A stretch of 64,000 nt of DNA from an uncultured Methylomonas sp. (GCA_936941155.1 CAKZJE010000117.1:19916-83915), one strand, 5' to 3'; counted from the first letter of the stretch, positions 10,491 to 21,889 are shown. Translations and numbers: made by a program. The notes: generated from the sequence alone by a model not told the origin.

Positions 10491-11894
10491 CTATATGCTT
10501 CTTGCATCCACAAACCGCCCCGCAATCGCCGCTGCTGCTGCCATAGCCGGACTGACTAAATGTGTACGACCACCATAACCTTGCCGCCCTTCAAAATTGC
10601 GATTAGAAGTCGAAGCACAACGTTCACCGACTTCCAGCCTATCAGCATTCATTGCCAAGCACATGGAACAACCCGGATCGCGCCATTCAAATCCTGCTTC
10701 GATAAAAATTTTATCCAAACCTTCTTGTTCGGCTTGCAACTTCACTAAACCAGAACCCGGCACAATTAACACTTGTTTCACATTTGCCGCTTTGGTTTTG
10801 CCTTTCGCCACTTCTGCTGCCGCGCGTAAATCTTCAATCCGCGAATTGGTACAAGAGCCGATAAACACTTTGTCAATCGCAATATCGGTAATCGCTTGCC
10901 CAGCTTCTAAGCCCATATATTCCAAAGCACGAACCATGCTGTCACGTTTAATGCTATCGCTTTCATCAGCAGGGTTGGGTACATAGCCATCAACCGCAAC
11001 GACTAATTCAGGCGAAGTTCCCCAAGTGACTTGCGGTTTAATATCCGCAGCATCCAACTCAACCACTTTATCGAACTTGGCATCAGCATCAGAATGCAGT
11101 TTTTGCCATGCACGTTCTGCCATAAACCAATGTTCACCATTTGGAGAAAAAGGACGGTCTCGGTAATAATCAATAGTCACATCATCAACCGCAATCAAAC
11201 CAGTCCGCGCTCCGGCTTCAATCGCCATATTGCAAACAGTCATCCGTCCTTCCATCGACAAGGCAGCAATCGCTTCGCCTGCAAACTCAATCGCATAGCC
11301 GTTGCCGCCTGCGGTGCCGATTTTGCCAATAATCGCTAATACGATGTCTTTTGCTGTCACGCCGGCGGATACATGACCGTTGACTTTTATCAGCAAGTTT
11401 TTGGATTTTTTCTGCACCAAACATTGCGTCGCTAAAGCGTGTTCAACTTCCGATGTGCCAATGCCAAACGCTAACGCGCCGGATGCGCCATGCGTGGAAG
11501 TGTGCGAATCACCGCAAACAACGGTCATACCCGGTAAAGTTGCGCCTTGTTCGGGCCCTATGACATGCACAATCCCTTGCCGTACGTCGCCCATATCAAA
11601 TTCGGTAATGCCAAATTCTGCGCAGTTTTTATCCAAAGTTTCCACTTGCAATTTCGCAATCGGATCAGTAATCCCTTTGTCTCTATCAATCGTCGGCACA
11701 TTGTGGTCTGCCACCGCTAGATTTCGCGCTTGTCGCCAAGGTTGTCTGCCTGCTAACCGCAAACCATCAAATGCTTGCGGCGATGTCACTTCATGCACCA
11801 ATTGCCGATCAATATAAATCAACGCCGAGCCATCTTCTTGGGTAGTGACAACGTGGTCTTGCCACAATTTATCGTATAAAGTTTGTCCTGCCAT
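10491..11894 (-). CDS. leuC: 3-isopropylmalate dehydratase large subunit
   Basis: This is an aconitase-family [4Fe-4S] enzyme working with LeuD. Visible are [12 protein letters not shown] at the start, [13 protein letters not shown], the iron-sulfur ligand cysteines in [13 protein letters not shown] and [11 protein letters not shown], and [10 protein letters not shown]. The length of 467 aa is usual. Its start codon shares one base with the stop of the upstream Uma2 gene (TAATG), so translation is coupled. Confidence 0.98.
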   Translation of the reverse strand: MAGQTLYDKLWQDHVVTTQEDGSALIYIDRQLVHEVTSPQAFDGLRLAGRQPWRQARNLAVADHNVPTIDRDKGITDPIAKLQVETLDKNCAEFGITEFDMGDVRQGIVHVIGPEQGATLPGMTVVCGDSHTSTHGASGALAFGIGTSEVEHALATQCLVQKKSKNLLIKVNGHVSAGVTAKDIVLAIIGKIGTAGGNGYAIEFAGEAIAALSMEGRMTVCNMAIEAGARTGLIAVDDVTIDYYRDRPFSPNGEHWFMAERAWQKLHSDADAKFDKVVELDAADIKPQVTWGTSPELVVAVDGYVPNPADESDSIKRDSMVRALEYMGLEAGQAITDIAIDKVFIGSCTNSRIEDLRAAAEVAKGKTKAANVKQVLIVPGSGLVKLQAEQEGLDKIFIEAGFEWRDPGCSMCLAMNADRLEVGERCASTSNRNFEGRQGYGGRTHLVSPAMAAAAAIAGRFVDARSI

Positions 11895-12511
11895 TATATT
11901 TCCTGTTCAATTTTAACGTGAGGGTTGGCTAAAAACTGCTGCATGTCTTCATTATTGACTTGATAATACACATCCGCCACCGCAACCGTTAAGCCTATCG
12001 AATCAAAAGTGATGTTTTCACCCTGATAATAAAAGCTTGATTGCCAACCTTCTTTTCTTCTAAAGACTTCGATTTCACAAAAATCCTGTTCAATCAACAC
12101 ATATTCTTCTAAAGTCGGAATATTTTGATACGACAGCCGTTTTAACATTTTGTCGCGTTGCCGTGTAGATTTTGAAAGCACTTCAATAATTAAAACGGGT
12201 TGCGTTTTATAATAAGCATTTTCATTGTCTTTCTGACACACCACCATGACATCAGGATAAAAAGCCTTGCGATGGGTGATTTTCACTTTCATGTCATTGA
12301 TATAAGCAAAACACGGCAACTGATTTGCTCGAATATAAGTCATCAACACAAATAACAGGTTGGTGGAAATTTTATTATGATTATCACTTGCCCCCGCCAT
12401 TGCGAATAATTCGCCATCAATATATTCATGCTTGATTTCGGCATCCTGTTCTGCAAGCAGATAGTCTTCCATCGTTAACAAAGATTTTGATTGCTCAAAT
12501 TGTGCTGACAT
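11894..12511 (-). CDS. Uma2-family (DUF820) putative nuclease
   Basis: The 205-aa protein has the Uma2 restriction-endonuclease-like core: [14 protein letters not shown]...HNKIS, then [10 protein letters not shown] (core Asp), [15 protein letters not shown] (core Glu) and [10 protein letters not shown]. Uma2 proteins are abundant in cyanobacteria and large-genome sulfur bacteria; their biological role is unsettled. It overlaps leuC by one base, so it leads or hitchhikes in the leu operon. A second, shorter member lies at 27028-27486. Confidence 0.88.
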   Translation of the reverse strand: MSAQFEQSKSLLTMEDYLLAEQDAEIKHEYIDGELFAMAGASDNHNKISTNLLFVLMTYIRANQLPCFAYINDMKVKITHRKAFYPDVMVVCQKDNENAYYKTQPVLIIEVLSKSTRQRDKMLKRLSYQNIPTLEEYVLIEQDFCEIEVFRRKEGWQSSFYYQGENITFDSIGLTVAVADVYYQVNNEDMQQFLANPHVKIEQEI

Positions 12512-12523
12512 GAAGTTTCTCCA

Positions 12524-12551
12524 GTAGAGACGTAAAATTTTACGTCTCTAC
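12524..12551. repeat. Palindromic repeat family A, copy 1
   Basis: A perfect 28-base palindrome starts GTAGAGACGTAAAA and ends TTTTACGTCTCTAC. It fills the gap between adk and the Uma2 gene and could act as a terminator. The same element, with two arm changes, recurs inside a coding gene at 40589-40616. Confidence 0.85.
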
Positions 12552-12560
12552 AATCAATCG

Positions 12561-13223
<663 letters not shown>

Positions 13224-13347
13224 TTACTCCTGCGTTAAGTAAGAAGTAATAAAAAGCGATTAACAAAATTGTCTATTCTATCCCAAATGCATCGAATTTA
13301 GTTAGACTTTAGGAAAAAATAATGCTAGTCGGGAAAAAGCGGCATGA

Positions 13348-14178
13348 TTAAAACAAAGCGGCAATATCTGCTTCTCTAAAATAGTATTTTTCACTGCAAA
13401 ACTCGCAATTCACTTCAATATTGCCACGCTCTAACAAAATTTCACTTAATTCTGCTTTACCAAAGGTGCGTAATGTATTGGAGATTTTTTCCCGTGAACA
13501 AGAACAGCTAAATTCCACTGTTTCTGCCGGATAAATCCTAACGTGTTCTTCATTAAATAATCGGTACAGCACATCTTCGCAATCCAAATTGAGTAATTCC
13601 GCTTCAGTAATAGTGCTGGCTAAGGTTTCAATGCGTTCCCAATCAGCTTCGTAACCGACTTGCGCAGGCAGTTCTTGCAACAATAAACCGACTGCATGAG
13701 TTTGATTTGCAAATAACCATAAGCGCGTTTGCAGTTGCTCAGATTGCATAAAATAAGTGTGCAGCATTTCTGCCAGAGAGTTTCCTTCTAATGCGACAAC
13801 CCCTTGATAAGGCGCGGCATTTTCAGATTCCACTGTCAACACCAAACGTCCTTGCCCCATCATTTCAGGCAACGTGTGGGTCGTCACTTCGCTGTTATAA
13901 CGCACTAAGCCTCTAATTTTGTGATCATGGCTACAGTGCGCGACTAAACTGTGTAATGAGCCATCACCTTGTGCTTGCAGAATCATTGTTCCTTCAAATT
14001 TAATGGTCGCAGACAGTAATACCACCGCCGCTAATGCTTGCCCTAGCTGACTTTCTACGGCTGAATTTAAGTTTTGATGATGTTTTGTGGCTTGCCAGCT
14101 GTCTTGCAAACGCACCCATTCACCGCGCACACCGACTTCTTCAAATAAAAAACGTCGTAAACAATCTTGCTCTTTCAT
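13348..14178 (-). CDS. hslO: Redox-regulated chaperone Hsp33
   Basis: Hsp33 is a cytosolic holdase switched on by oxidation of a zinc-binding four-cysteine centre. The C-terminal pairs C225-x-C227 and C258-x-x-C261 (SCSCSRE and NCEFCSEKY) match the family pattern, and the N-domain begins LRRFLFEEVGVRGEWV. The length is 276 aa. It is divergent from msrA, another oxidative-damage gene, with a 78 bp shared upstream region. Confidence 0.95.
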   Translation of the reverse strand: MKEQDCLRRFLFEEVGVRGEWVRLQDSWQATKHHQNLNSAVESQLGQALAAVVLLSATIKFEGTMILQAQGDGSLHSLVAHCSHDHKIRGLVRYNSEVTTHTLPEMMGQGRLVLTVESENAAPYQGVVALEGNSLAEMLHTYFMQSEQLQTRLWLFANQTHAVGLLLQELPAQVGYEADWERIETLASTITEAELLNLDCEDVLYRLFNEEHVRIYPAETVEFSCSCSREKISNTLRTFGKAELSEILLERGNIEVNCEFCSEKYYFREADIAALF

Positions 14179-14256
14179 AGTTTCTTGTATCTAAAATAAC
14201 CAATCACATTATAAACTTAGCACCTAACAACCTTTATCGCTGTCAGGAGCAACCTT

Positions 14257-14886
14257 ATGTTTTCTACCACGCAAAAAAATATTTTTCTTTCGCCAGAATC
14301 TGCATTAACAGGACGCAGCACGCCCATGCCACACGCAGATAAACATTTTGTCTCTGGCAATTCTATCACACCGCCGTTTTCTGAATTGTTACAACAAGCA
14401 TGGTTTGGGCTTGGATGTTTTTGGGGAGCTGAACGTAAATTTTGGCAACAAACAGGTGTTTTTAATACCGCAGTGGGCTATGCAGGCGGCTATACGCCTA
14501 ATCCGACTTACGATGAATTATGCACAGGAAAAACAGGGCACGCTGAAGTAGTTCAAGTGGTGTTTGATCCTGAGAGGATCAGCTATCAACAATTGCTGGA
14601 GTTATTTTGGCAATCACACAATCCAACGCAAGGCATGAGGCAAGGCAATGATGTTGGCACACAATACCGATCCGTTATTTATACACAGTCGCAAGAACAA
14701 CAACTTGCGGCAATCGCATCAAAAGCACATTATCAAGCTAAATTACATGCGGCGGGATTGGGTGAAATTACGACGGAAATTTGTCCCGCTCCCATTTTTT
14801 ATTATGCAGAAACGTATCATCAGCAATATTTGGCAAAAAATCCGAATGGCTATTGCGGATTAGGTGGTGTTGGGGTTGCGTTTTAA
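14257..14886 (+). CDS. msrA: Peptide-methionine (S)-S-oxide reductase
   Basis: It repairs methionine sulfoxide in proteins. The catalytic Cys54 is in [13 protein letters not shown], followed by [25 protein letters not shown] and RSVIYTQS. The 209 aa and an N-terminal extension before the core resemble E. coli MsrA. AGGAG lies seven bases before the ATG. It is divergently paired with hslO, which suggests a joint oxidative-stress role. Confidence 0.97.
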   Translation: MFSTTQKNIFLSPESALTGRSTPMPHADKHFVSGNSITPPFSELLQQAWFGLGCFWGAERKFWQQTGVFNTAVGYAGGYTPNPTYDELCTGKTGHAEVVQVVFDPERISYQQLLELFWQSHNPTQGMRQGNDVGTQYRSVIYTQSQEQQLAAIASKAHYQAKLHAAGLGEITTEICPAPIFYYAETYHQQYLAKNPNGYCGLGGVGVAF

Positions 14887-14998
14887 ATTTCAAATTGTAG
14901 GTTTGGATTTATCCGAACAATGCGAATTTGTCGCACCTACAAAAAATATCCATACTTTGAACGCTATGTTTGATTACATATTAAAAATCAAAATCAGA

Positions 14999-15106
14999 AA
15001 ATTTTTTCAAGACGACCAGTCGTCTTAAAAAATTTCTGCAACTTAAACTTATACTTGAGTCGCTTTCGTAGCTACGATTTAGTGTTTTGAGTGTAAAGTG
15101 CGTTAC
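14999..15106 (+). repeat. Palindromic repeat family B, copy 1, with tail
   Basis: An inverted repeat is centred on AAGACGAC-CA-GTCGTCTT and flanked by AAATTTTTT and AAAAAATTT (14999-15035). About 70 further bases, ending GTGTAAAGTGCGTTAC, align with the tail of copy 2 near 40040-40103. The repeated unit is therefore longer than the hairpin. Confidence 0.8.
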
Positions 15107-15175
15107 ATATATCAAAAGTACAGACTTCCATTTTTTTTCAATTACAAATCACTCTTGCAAGGCACACTCAGTTTT

Positions 15176-15206
15176 TTGCCATTCACAAGCCATAATTTGG
15201 TATAAT
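15176..15206 (+). promoter_or_regulatory. Likely sigma70 promoter of gyrA
   Basis: A consensus TATAAT at 15201-15206 is preceded by TTGCCA with a 19-base spacer, longer than optimal. It is the only good -10 box upstream of gyrA. The assignment is from sequence alone. Confidence 0.45.
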
Positions 15207-15332
15207 TAGAGAGTTTATTAAAACCTTTTACCCCACCACTGTTATAAGGATTTTTACGCCGTGTTGGGGGTTTAAATAAAGGAATTCCCTTGAATCTAAG
15301 GACTGTTCGATTTTCATAACGCTCACGGAATT

Positions 15333-17966
15333 ATGTCAGACTTCGCAAAAGAAATTATCCCCGTCAATCTCGAAGACGAGATGAAACAATCCTACCTTGA
15401 TTATGCGATGAGCGTCATCATCGGTCGGGCTCTTCCAGATGTTCGTGATGGCTTAAAACCTGTACACCGCCGCGTGTTATATGCCATGCACGAAGAAGGC
15501 AATGATTGGAACAAAGCCTATAAAAAATCCGCCCGTATCGTCGGTAACGTGATGGGGAAATATCACCCGCACGGCGATATGGCGATTTATGACACGATGG
15601 TGCGAATGGCGCAAACCTTTTCGATGCGTTATGTGTTGATTGACGGACAAGGAAACTTTGGTTCCGTTGATGGTGATCCTCCAGCCGCGCAACGTTATAC
15701 CGAGGTGCGCTTGGCAAAAATCTCGCATGATTTATTAGCTGATATTGATAAAGAAACCGTTGATTTTGTTCCAAACTATGACGAATCTGAATCAGAACCC
15801 AGCGTTTTGCCGACCCGCATTCCAACGTTATTGATTAACGGCTCATCGGGTATCGCTGTTGGGATGGCGACCAATATTCCGCCGCATAATTTATCAGAAG
15901 TCGTCTCAGCGTGTTTAGCTTTGATTGATAATCCTGAGCTGACCATTCCTGAATTGATGCACTACATTCCGGGCCCTGATTTCCCCACCGCAGGATTTAT
16001 CAACGGCTCATCAGGTATTTATGATGCGTATGGCACAGGACGCGGCAAAATTTATTTACGGGCGCGTTGTCATTTTGAAGAATTTGGCGAACAAGGTCGA
16101 CAAGCGATTATCACTACCGAATTACCGTATCAAGTCAACAAAGCCACGCTGCAAATCAAAATTGCCGATTTGGTGAAAGAAGGCAAACTGGAGGGCATTT
16201 CGGGGATTCGTGATGAATCCGATAAAGACGGAATGCGCTTGGTGATTGAACTCAAACGCGGCGAAGTTCCCGAAGTCGTGTTGAACAATCTCTACAAACA
16301 AACGCAACTGCAAACCGTGTTCGGCTTGAATATGGTCGCCATTTCCAATGGTCGTCCGTATTGCATGAATTTAAAAGACATTCTGGTCGCTTTCATCAAT
16401 CATCGCCGCGAAATTGTCACCCGCAGAACCATTTATTTGCTGCGCAAAGCGCGTGACAGAGCGCATATCTTAGAAGGTTTGGCGGTCGCACTGTCGAATA
16501 TTGACGAAATGATTGCCTTGATTAAAAGTTCAAAAACTTCTGCTGAGGCAAAAGAAGGCTTGTTGGCACAAACCTGGAATACAGGATTAGTCGCTAAGTT
16601 ATTAGAAAATGCCGATGCAGACCGCTCGCGTCCTGATGATTTGCCTGCGGAATTTGGCATTCATGGCGGCAGTTACAAACTTTCTGAAATCCAAGCGCAA
16701 GCGATTTTAGAATTGCGTTTGCATCGTTTAACTGGATTAGAGCAAGATAAATTACTGGCGGAATATCAGCAATTATTGGAATTGATTGATGGTTATTTGG
16801 CGATTCTGGCAAGCGATGTCCGTTTGATGGAAGTGATTAAGGAAGAATTGGAACTTATTAAAGCCGAATACAGCGACAAACGCCGCACGGAAATTATCCA
16901 AGATTATTCTAACTTGTCCGCCGAAGATTTAATTACCGAAGAAGATATGGTCGTCACCATGTCGCATGAAGGTTATGTGAAATCGCAACCGTTGACCGAT
17001 TACAAAGCGCAACGGCGCGGCGGACGCGGCAAATCAGCGACCGCGACCAAAGAAGAAGATTTTATTGATAAGCTGATTATTGCCAACACCCACGACACGA
17101 TTTTGTGTTTCTCCTCCGCTGGCAAAGTCTATTGGCTGAAAGTCTATGAATTGCCTGTAGGAAGTCGTGGCGCGCGCGGCAAACCGTTTGTTAATTTGTT
17201 GCCCTTGGAAGCAGGCGAAAAAATCAACGCCATGCTGACGGTGCGCGAATACAGCGATGACAAGTTTATTTTCATGGCAACTTCTGCGGGAACTGTGAAG
17301 AAAACCCCATTGAAAGAATTTGAACGGCAACGCACTACTGGCAAAATTGCGATAGATTTACACGAAGGCGATACGCTGGTCGGTGTGGCGGTGACGGATG
17401 GACAACAAAATGTGATGTTGTTCAGCAGTGATGGCAAAGCGATTTGTTTCAACGAAACCGATGTGCGCTCGATGGGGCGTTCTGCGGCAGGTGTGCGCGG
17501 GATTCGCTTGCGAGAAAGCGATAAAGTCATCGCGCTGATTATTTCCAGCGAAGGCACAGTGTTAAGCATTACTGAAAATGGTTTTGGCAAACGCACGCTG
17601 GTGGAAAAATTCAATCCGCAAGGGCGCGGCGGTCAAGGCGTGATTGCGATTCAAACCTCGGAACGCAACGGGCAAGTGGTTGGTACGTTGTTGGTGAATG
17701 ATACCGATGAAATTATGCTAATTACCGATGGCGGCATTTTGGTCAGAACGCGGGTGGCGGAAATTTCTGTGGTGGGTCGAAATGCGCAGGGAGTCACGAT
17801 TATTCGTTTGGATAAAGGCGAGAAAGTGGTTGGTGTAGATAGGTTAGATGGTTTGGCTGAGGAAGAAAGTGATGCTTTAGATGATGCCGTTACTGATGAT
17901 GTAAATGCAGAATCTGATGCAGTGCTAGATTTAGATAATAAAACGCCTGATGATGAAATTCAGTGA
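15333..17966 (+). CDS. gyrA: DNA gyrase subunit A
   Basis: GyrA is the breakage-reunion subunit of the type II topoisomerase that adds negative supercoils. Motifs are [13 protein letters not shown], catalytic Tyr122 in [13 protein letters not shown]-type region [12 protein letters not shown], and a C-terminal beta-pinwheel with GyrA box QRRGGRGK. The tail is acidic; total length is 877 aa. Numbering coincides with E. coli: Asp87 is kept, but position 83, usually Ser or Thr, is Met (codon ATG at 15579). Next to it lies a DUF262-HEPN pair in place of the usual direct step to serC. Confidence 0.98.
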   Translation: MSDFAKEIIPVNLEDEMKQSYLDYAMSVIIGRALPDVRDGLKPVHRRVLYAMHEEGNDWNKAYKKSARIVGNVMGKYHPHGDMAIYDTMVRMAQTFSMRYVLIDGQGNFGSVDGDPPAAQRYTEVRLAKISHDLLADIDKETVDFVPNYDESESEPSVLPTRIPTLLINGSSGIAVGMATNIPPHNLSEVVSACLALIDNPELTIPELMHYIPGPDFPTAGFINGSSGIYDAYGTGRGKIYLRARCHFEEFGEQGRQAIITTELPYQVNKATLQIKIADLVKEGKLEGISGIRDESDKDGMRLVIELKRGEVPEVVLNNLYKQTQLQTVFGLNMVAISNGRPYCMNLKDILVAFINHRREIVTRRTIYLLRKARDRAHILEGLAVALSNIDEMIALIKSSKTSAEAKEGLLAQTWNTGLVAKLLENADADRSRPDDLPAEFGIHGGSYKLSEIQAQAILELRLHRLTGLEQDKLLAEYQQLLELIDGYLAILASDVRLMEVIKEELELIKAEYSDKRRTEIIQDYSNLSAEDLITEEDMVVTMSHEGYVKSQPLTDYKAQRRGGRGKSATATKEEDFIDKLIIANTHDTILCFSSAGKVYWLKVYELPVGSRGARGKPFVNLLPLEAGEKINAMLTVREYSDDKFIFMATSAGTVKKTPLKEFERQRTTGKIAIDLHEGDTLVGVAVTDGQQNVMLFSSDGKAICFNETDVRSMGRSAAGVRGIRLRESDKVIALIISSEGTVLSITENGFGKRTLVEKFNPQGRGGQGVIAIQTSERNGQVVGTLLVNDTDEIMLITDGGILVRTRVAEISVVGRNAQGVTIIRLDKGEKVVGVDRLDGLAEEESDALDDAVTDDVNAESDAVLDLDNKTPDDEIQ

Positions 17967-18052
17967 TCGTCGTTAAGTGAAGACTTCTAATTCGGTTAGG
18001 AAGTAAATTTAAAAATCAGAATCGTTAGTGTAATTATTAAAGGCAATTCAAT

Positions 18053-19138
18053 ATGACAAGCAAAGAAATAAAAAAACTTGAAGAAGATCAACAATATGAA
18101 TCTGACTCTAACGATTTACCACCTTCTGATATTGTAGCTTTCAACGAATTAAGATCTTGTGCAGACCTTTTGAGACTTTATAATTCAGAACAACCTGACG
18201 GCACAAGGCAACTAGATATTCAACCTAACTTCCAGCGAGATGTTGTTTGGTCAAAGCCTGACCAAACAAGATTTATTGATAGCTTAACAAAGCAATTGCC
18301 CATCCCAAGTATGTGCATAAGTCTGGATTACAAAACAGACAAACGCTTAGTCATTGATGGTTTGCAACGAATGCAGACTATTATAAATTTCTTATCAAAT
18401 GATGAATGGAAGCTTTCTGAATTAAATGATATAGATGAAAGATTGTCAGGAAAGACAGTTCATACTATCAAAACAAAATCAAAAGATGTTTATGACCGTG
18501 TGCAAAACGTGATGATTCCTATAACGGTCATAAGATGCGATTATTCAAAACCACAACATAATGAATATCTTTTTACAATATTTCGTAGATTAAACTCTGG
18601 TGGTGTAAAACTAAATAATCAAGAAATTAGAAACTGTATTTTTAGTGGTTCTTTAAATGCTTTATTAAAAGAACTGGCTAAATCAAACGAAACAAAAAAA
18701 CTCTTTGGAGTTAAAACTAGGTTTGCTAACGAGGAAATAATACTTCGTTTTTTTGCTTTTAATGAAAACTTATCTATTTATAGAGGTAGTCTCTCTAAGT
18801 TTTTAAACGATTATATGAGCGAAAATAGAAGCCTAGCACAATATAAAATTCAATCACATCAGGATTTATATTTAACAACAACTAAGATCATTTATGAAAA
18901 AATATTTGATAAGTCTTCAGCATCATCTTACGGTAAAACATTTCTTGAAGGACTGCTATATGGAGTTTCTCAAAACATTGAAAAACTTAAAAATGAAAGT
19001 GATGATAAATTAAAAACTCTTTTTCAAAATTTTAAAAGTTTGCCTGAATATAGTGTTGAAAGCTTGAAAGAAGGTCTTTCAGCTCAAGATAAAGTTATGA
19101 AGCGTTTATCAGCATCTAAAACATGTTTTGGTCAATAA
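18053..19138 (+). CDS. DUF262-domain protein
   Basis: The 361-aa protein shows the DUF262/GmrS-like N-domain: PNFQRDVVW (Gln61-Arg62), the ParB-like IDGLQRMQTI motif (Asp102, Gln105, Arg106; usually DGQQR), and FRRLNSGGVKLNNQEIRN. These proteins use nucleotide hydrolysis or nuclease activity in restriction and other defence systems. There is no C-terminal DUF1524 HNH domain, so by itself it is not a full GmrSD enzyme. The next gene, which it overlaps or nearly touches, encodes a HEPN protein, so the two form a unit between gyrA and serC. Confidence 0.85.
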   Translation: MTSKEIKKLEEDQQYESDSNDLPPSDIVAFNELRSCADLLRLYNSEQPDGTRQLDIQPNFQRDVVWSKPDQTRFIDSLTKQLPIPSMCISLDYKTDKRLVIDGLQRMQTIINFLSNDEWKLSELNDIDERLSGKTVHTIKTKSKDVYDRVQNVMIPITVIRCDYSKPQHNEYLFTIFRRLNSGGVKLNNQEIRNCIFSGSLNALLKELAKSNETKKLFGVKTRFANEEIILRFFAFNENLSIYRGSLSKFLNDYMSENRSLAQYKIQSHQDLYLTTTKIIYEKIFDKSSASSYGKTFLEGLLYGVSQNIEKLKNESDDKLKTLFQNFKSLPEYSVESLKEGLSAQDKVMKRLSASKTCFGQ

Positions 19139-19140
19139 AT

Positions 19141-19641
19141 ATGAAACCAAAAGAGCCAATAGATGACTTATTAAAAGAGCTTCAAAAGCTTTATGATAGT
19201 GATACGAATATTAATCATCAAACTTATTATTCAAAACTTGCGTTGCTAGAATTATCTGGCTGGTTAGAAGACGTTTTAGATGAAATAATTTTAACTTATG
19301 GACGTTCTAAATTAGCAGAACCTAAAAATATCGAAAAATTAGAAAAAGAAATAGTTAAGAAAACTTATGGTTGTGACTATAAACTACACTTTAGAGAGAT
19401 GTTAATTCAAGTGATAGGTATAACAAATGTTGAAAAGTTAGAAGATACTTTAAAAAACATGGGAAATTTTCAAACTCTTGTTGATCAATTAAGTTCTATT
19501 TACAACGCTAGAAACTCAGCAGCGCACACATCTATTGCAGGTACAATGAAAACATATCAAGCTCCCTCATCAATGAGAACATATTTAAGATCATTACATC
19601 CTATTTTAGAAATGGTTGAAATCGAACTAAATAAAATATAG
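19141..19641 (+). CDS. HEPN-domain putative ribonuclease
   Basis: The helical protein of 166 aa carries the HEPN signature R-x4-H in ARNSAAHTSI (Arg124, His129 from this start), with an upstream helix LLELSGWLEDVLDEI. HEPN proteins of this size are often RNases acting as toxins or defence effectors. An ATG at 19141 follows the DUF262 stop by two bases; an alternative ATG at 19123 overlaps that gene by 16 bp. Neither has a strong ribosome site. It probably works with the DUF262 protein. Confidence 0.75.
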   Translation: MKPKEPIDDLLKELQKLYDSDTNINHQTYYSKLALLELSGWLEDVLDEIILTYGRSKLAEPKNIEKLEKEIVKKTYGCDYKLHFREMLIQVIGITNVEKLEDTLKNMGNFQTLVDQLSSIYNARNSAAHTSIAGTMKTYQAPSSMRTYLRSLHPILEMVEIELNKI

Positions 19642-19780
19642 CACAATAGCAATTTCTTTAGCTTGAATGTTCTGTCTTTATCAGAGATAAACATTATGCT
19701 AATCCAACAAATTAGTTTTCAAGAATGTCTCTTTAAATTTCTCCAAAATTACAGATGAGAGACAACCCACATTTATATTT

Positions 19781-20230
19781 ATGATATTCAACACCCCCTC
19801 AGACACACTTGAAGTGTCTGCTGCCATCCGCGATGCCGTCGCGCCCGTATTTTTATTAACCGGCATTGGTTCATTTCTAGGCGTTATCGTCAACCGCTTA
19901 GGGCGTGCCATTGACCGCGCACGGCATTTAAACGCCTTAAACGTCGAACAACGCAAAAAATACCTCGAAGAACTCGACATTATCGGGCAACGAACCACTT
20001 GGATGCGCTGGTCGGTAGGCTTATTCATCTTTGCCGGACTGTGCATTTCGCTATCCATTGCGCTGATATTCATCGCTGTAGCCAGCAAAATCAATTTATC
20101 CAATTACGTTTTAAGCACCTTTATTACCGCGATGTTTTCGTTAATTTTTGGTATTCTGTGCTTTCTTAGAGAAATTATTTTAGCAACGCGCGAAGTGATT
20201 ACGAGGCATCGGCAAGACCTACACGAATGA
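19781..20230 (+). CDS. DUF2721 membrane protein
   Basis: The 149-aa protein begins with a hydrophobic stretch (APVFLLTGIGSFLGVIVNRLG), has a charged middle with RAIDRARHL and RKKYLEELD, then two further membrane helices (VGLFIFAGLCISLSIALIFI and VLSTFITAMFSLIFGILCFL). This is the DUF2721 layout, a family of unknown function. The gene sits just upstream of serC on the same strand. Confidence 0.8.
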   Translation: MIFNTPSDTLEVSAAIRDAVAPVFLLTGIGSFLGVIVNRLGRAIDRARHLNALNVEQRKKYLEELDIIGQRTTWMRWSVGLFIFAGLCISLSIALIFIAVASKINLSNYVLSTFITAMFSLIFGILCFLREIILATREVITRHRQDLHE

Positions 20231-20333
20231 ATGATGTGAAAAAGTTAAAAATCCATCAATTCATTTAATTGCATTCCTTTTTCACTCGTTTTCTAAATGT
20301 AAACGAGACAAACAAAACCTAACGGAGAAAATA

Positions 20334-21413
20334 ATGAGCAGAGTTTTTAATTTCAGTGCCGGGCCGTCCATGTTGCCGGAATCCGTGTTGCAACAAGCCC
20401 AAGCTGAAATGTTAGATTGGCAAGGCAGCGGCATGTCGGTGATGGAAATGAGCCATCGCGGTGCGGAATTTATGTCTATCGCTGAACAAATGAAACAGGA
20501 TTTGATTGAATTAATGGCGATTCCTGCCAATTATAAAGTGTTGTTTTTACAAGGCGGCGCGACCGGACAATTTTCCTTTATTCCACAAAACATTCTGCGC
20601 GGCAAAACTAAAGCGTGTTATGTCAATACGGGCGCGTGGTCAACCAAAGCAATTCAAGATGCGGGCGCGTATTGCGATGTGCTTGTTTCAGCAACGTCTG
20701 AAAGCAGTAAATTTACGACGATTCCAGCTATCGCTGATTGGGCGATTGATCAAGATGCCGCCTATTTGCATTACACCAGCAACGAAACCATTCACGGTGT
20801 GGAATTTCAGGAAACACCCGATTCAAAAGGCTTGCCGCTGGTTTCTGATATGTCTTCTAATATTTTGTCACGTCCAGTGGATGTGAGTCAGTACGGGATT
20901 ATTTACGCCGGTTCGCAAAAAAATATGGGGCCTGCGGGCGTGACAGTCGTTATTGTGCGTGATGATTTGTGCGGCGATGTAATGAAAGGTTTGCCGGATG
21001 CGTTCAATTACGCGGTGCAAGCAAAAAATGATTCGATGTTGAATACGCCCGCATCTTATAGTTGGTATTTGGTCGGCTTGGTGTTGCAATGGCTGAAACA
21101 ACAAGGCGGCGTGGCTGCGATTGAACAACATAATATTGCCAAAGCTGCACGTTTATATGCAGCGGTAGATAATTCGGCATTGTATTCAAATCCTGTTGAA
21201 ATAGCTTATCGCTCACGGATGAATGTGCCGTTTGTGTTGTCGGATGCTGGTTTAGATAAAGCCTTTTTAGCGGGTGCAGAAAAAGCCGGACTCACTTCAT
21301 TAAAAGGTCATCGTTCAGTCGGTGGAATGCGTGCCAGTATTTACAACGCGATGCCAGATGCAGCAATCACTGCGCTGATTGACTACATGGCAGAATTCGA
21401 ACGCACTCATTAA
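20334..21413 (+). CDS. serC: Phosphoserine aminotransferase
   Basis: This PLP enzyme of serine and pyridoxal phosphate synthesis begins FNFSAGPSMLPESVL and has GGATGQFSFIPQNIL. The PLP lysine is in YAGSQKNMGPAG, and GGMRASIYNAMP is near the end. The 359 aa match the family. The ATG follows ACGGAGAAAATA. gyrA-serC-pheA order is conserved in Gammaproteobacteria. Confidence 0.98.
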   Translation: MSRVFNFSAGPSMLPESVLQQAQAEMLDWQGSGMSVMEMSHRGAEFMSIAEQMKQDLIELMAIPANYKVLFLQGGATGQFSFIPQNILRGKTKACYVNTGAWSTKAIQDAGAYCDVLVSATSESSKFTTIPAIADWAIDQDAAYLHYTSNETIHGVEFQETPDSKGLPLVSDMSSNILSRPVDVSQYGIIYAGSQKNMGPAGVTVVIVRDDLCGDVMKGLPDAFNYAVQAKNDSMLNTPASYSWYLVGLVLQWLKQQGGVAAIEQHNIAKAARLYAAVDNSALYSNPVEIAYRSRMNVPFVLSDAGLDKAFLAGAEKAGLTSLKGHRSVGGMRASIYNAMPDAAITALIDYMAEFERTH

Positions 21414-21427
21414 TCAGTATCCGTTTT

Positions 21428-21453
21428 ATCGGGTTAGTTTCGGCTAATCCGAT
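21428..21453 (+). terminator. Hairpin after serC
   Basis: ATCGGGTTAG pairs with CTAATCCGAT (one G-T pair) around a six-base loop. No T run follows, so it may be a processing or weak termination signal rather than a full terminator. Confidence 0.4.
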
Positions 21454-21494
21454 GAATTCGCATTCAATTGACAGGCAATATTTTAGGCACACGC

Positions 21495-21848
21495 ATGAAA
21501 AGAGATTGGGATTTGATACGGCAAACTTTATTGGCTGTGGAAGCCGCAGACGACGAAGAACGCATCAGCGATAATGATATTGAGGGCTGCACTCCTGAAA
21601 ATTTTAACCATAATACTGTTTTGTTAACCGAGGCGGGATTGGTTCATGCGATGATACTCCCAAATCTTAAAACTACGATGGTTGGCAGTTTGACGTGGGA
21701 AGGACACGAGTTTCTTGATTCCATTCGCGATGATGTGACGTGGGATAACATCAAAAGGGTTGCCAAAGAAAAAAATATTGCACTGTCTTTTGCTTCGATT
21801 AAAGCTATCGAAAATCATTTCCTCCGCACAATCATTGCCTCGTTGTAA
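21495..21848 (+). CDS. DUF2513 protein
   Basis: A small protein beginning MKRDWDLIRQTLLAVEAA, with LTEAGLVHAM and the core GSLTWEGHEFLDSIRDDVTW, matches DUF2513, a phage- and accessory-associated winged-helix-like family of unknown role. The ATG at 21495 replaces an upstream TTG because the conserved domain starts there and AGG lies seven bases before it. It is 117 aa long, inserted between serC and pheA. Confidence 0.82.
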   Translation: MKRDWDLIRQTLLAVEAADDEERISDNDIEGCTPENFNHNTVLLTEAGLVHAMILPNLKTTMVGSLTWEGHEFLDSIRDDVTWDNIKRVAKEKNIALSFASIKAIENHFLRTIIASL

Positions 21849-21889
21849 GTAGATTAGTTGTTTAAGCTAACATAAAAGGACACTACACT

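Larger units (their letters stand above)
14887..15332 (+). other. 446-bp intergenic region before gyrA
   Basis: No gene is visible. It holds the family B palindrome with its tail (14999-15106), then a probable gyrA promoter (TATAAT at 15201-15206) and a leader of about 120 nt. Confidence 0.7.

Noticed and set aside
8809..10500. ATATGCTT at both edges of the DUF4365 pair, as a target-site duplication
   Set aside because: Eight AT-rich bases are too short to be meaningful, and no inverted repeats or transposase accompany them.
10491..12511. Leader peptide or attenuator for the leu operon
   Set aside because: No run of Leu codons or alternative hairpins was found upstream of leuC; a Uma2 gene occupies that position.
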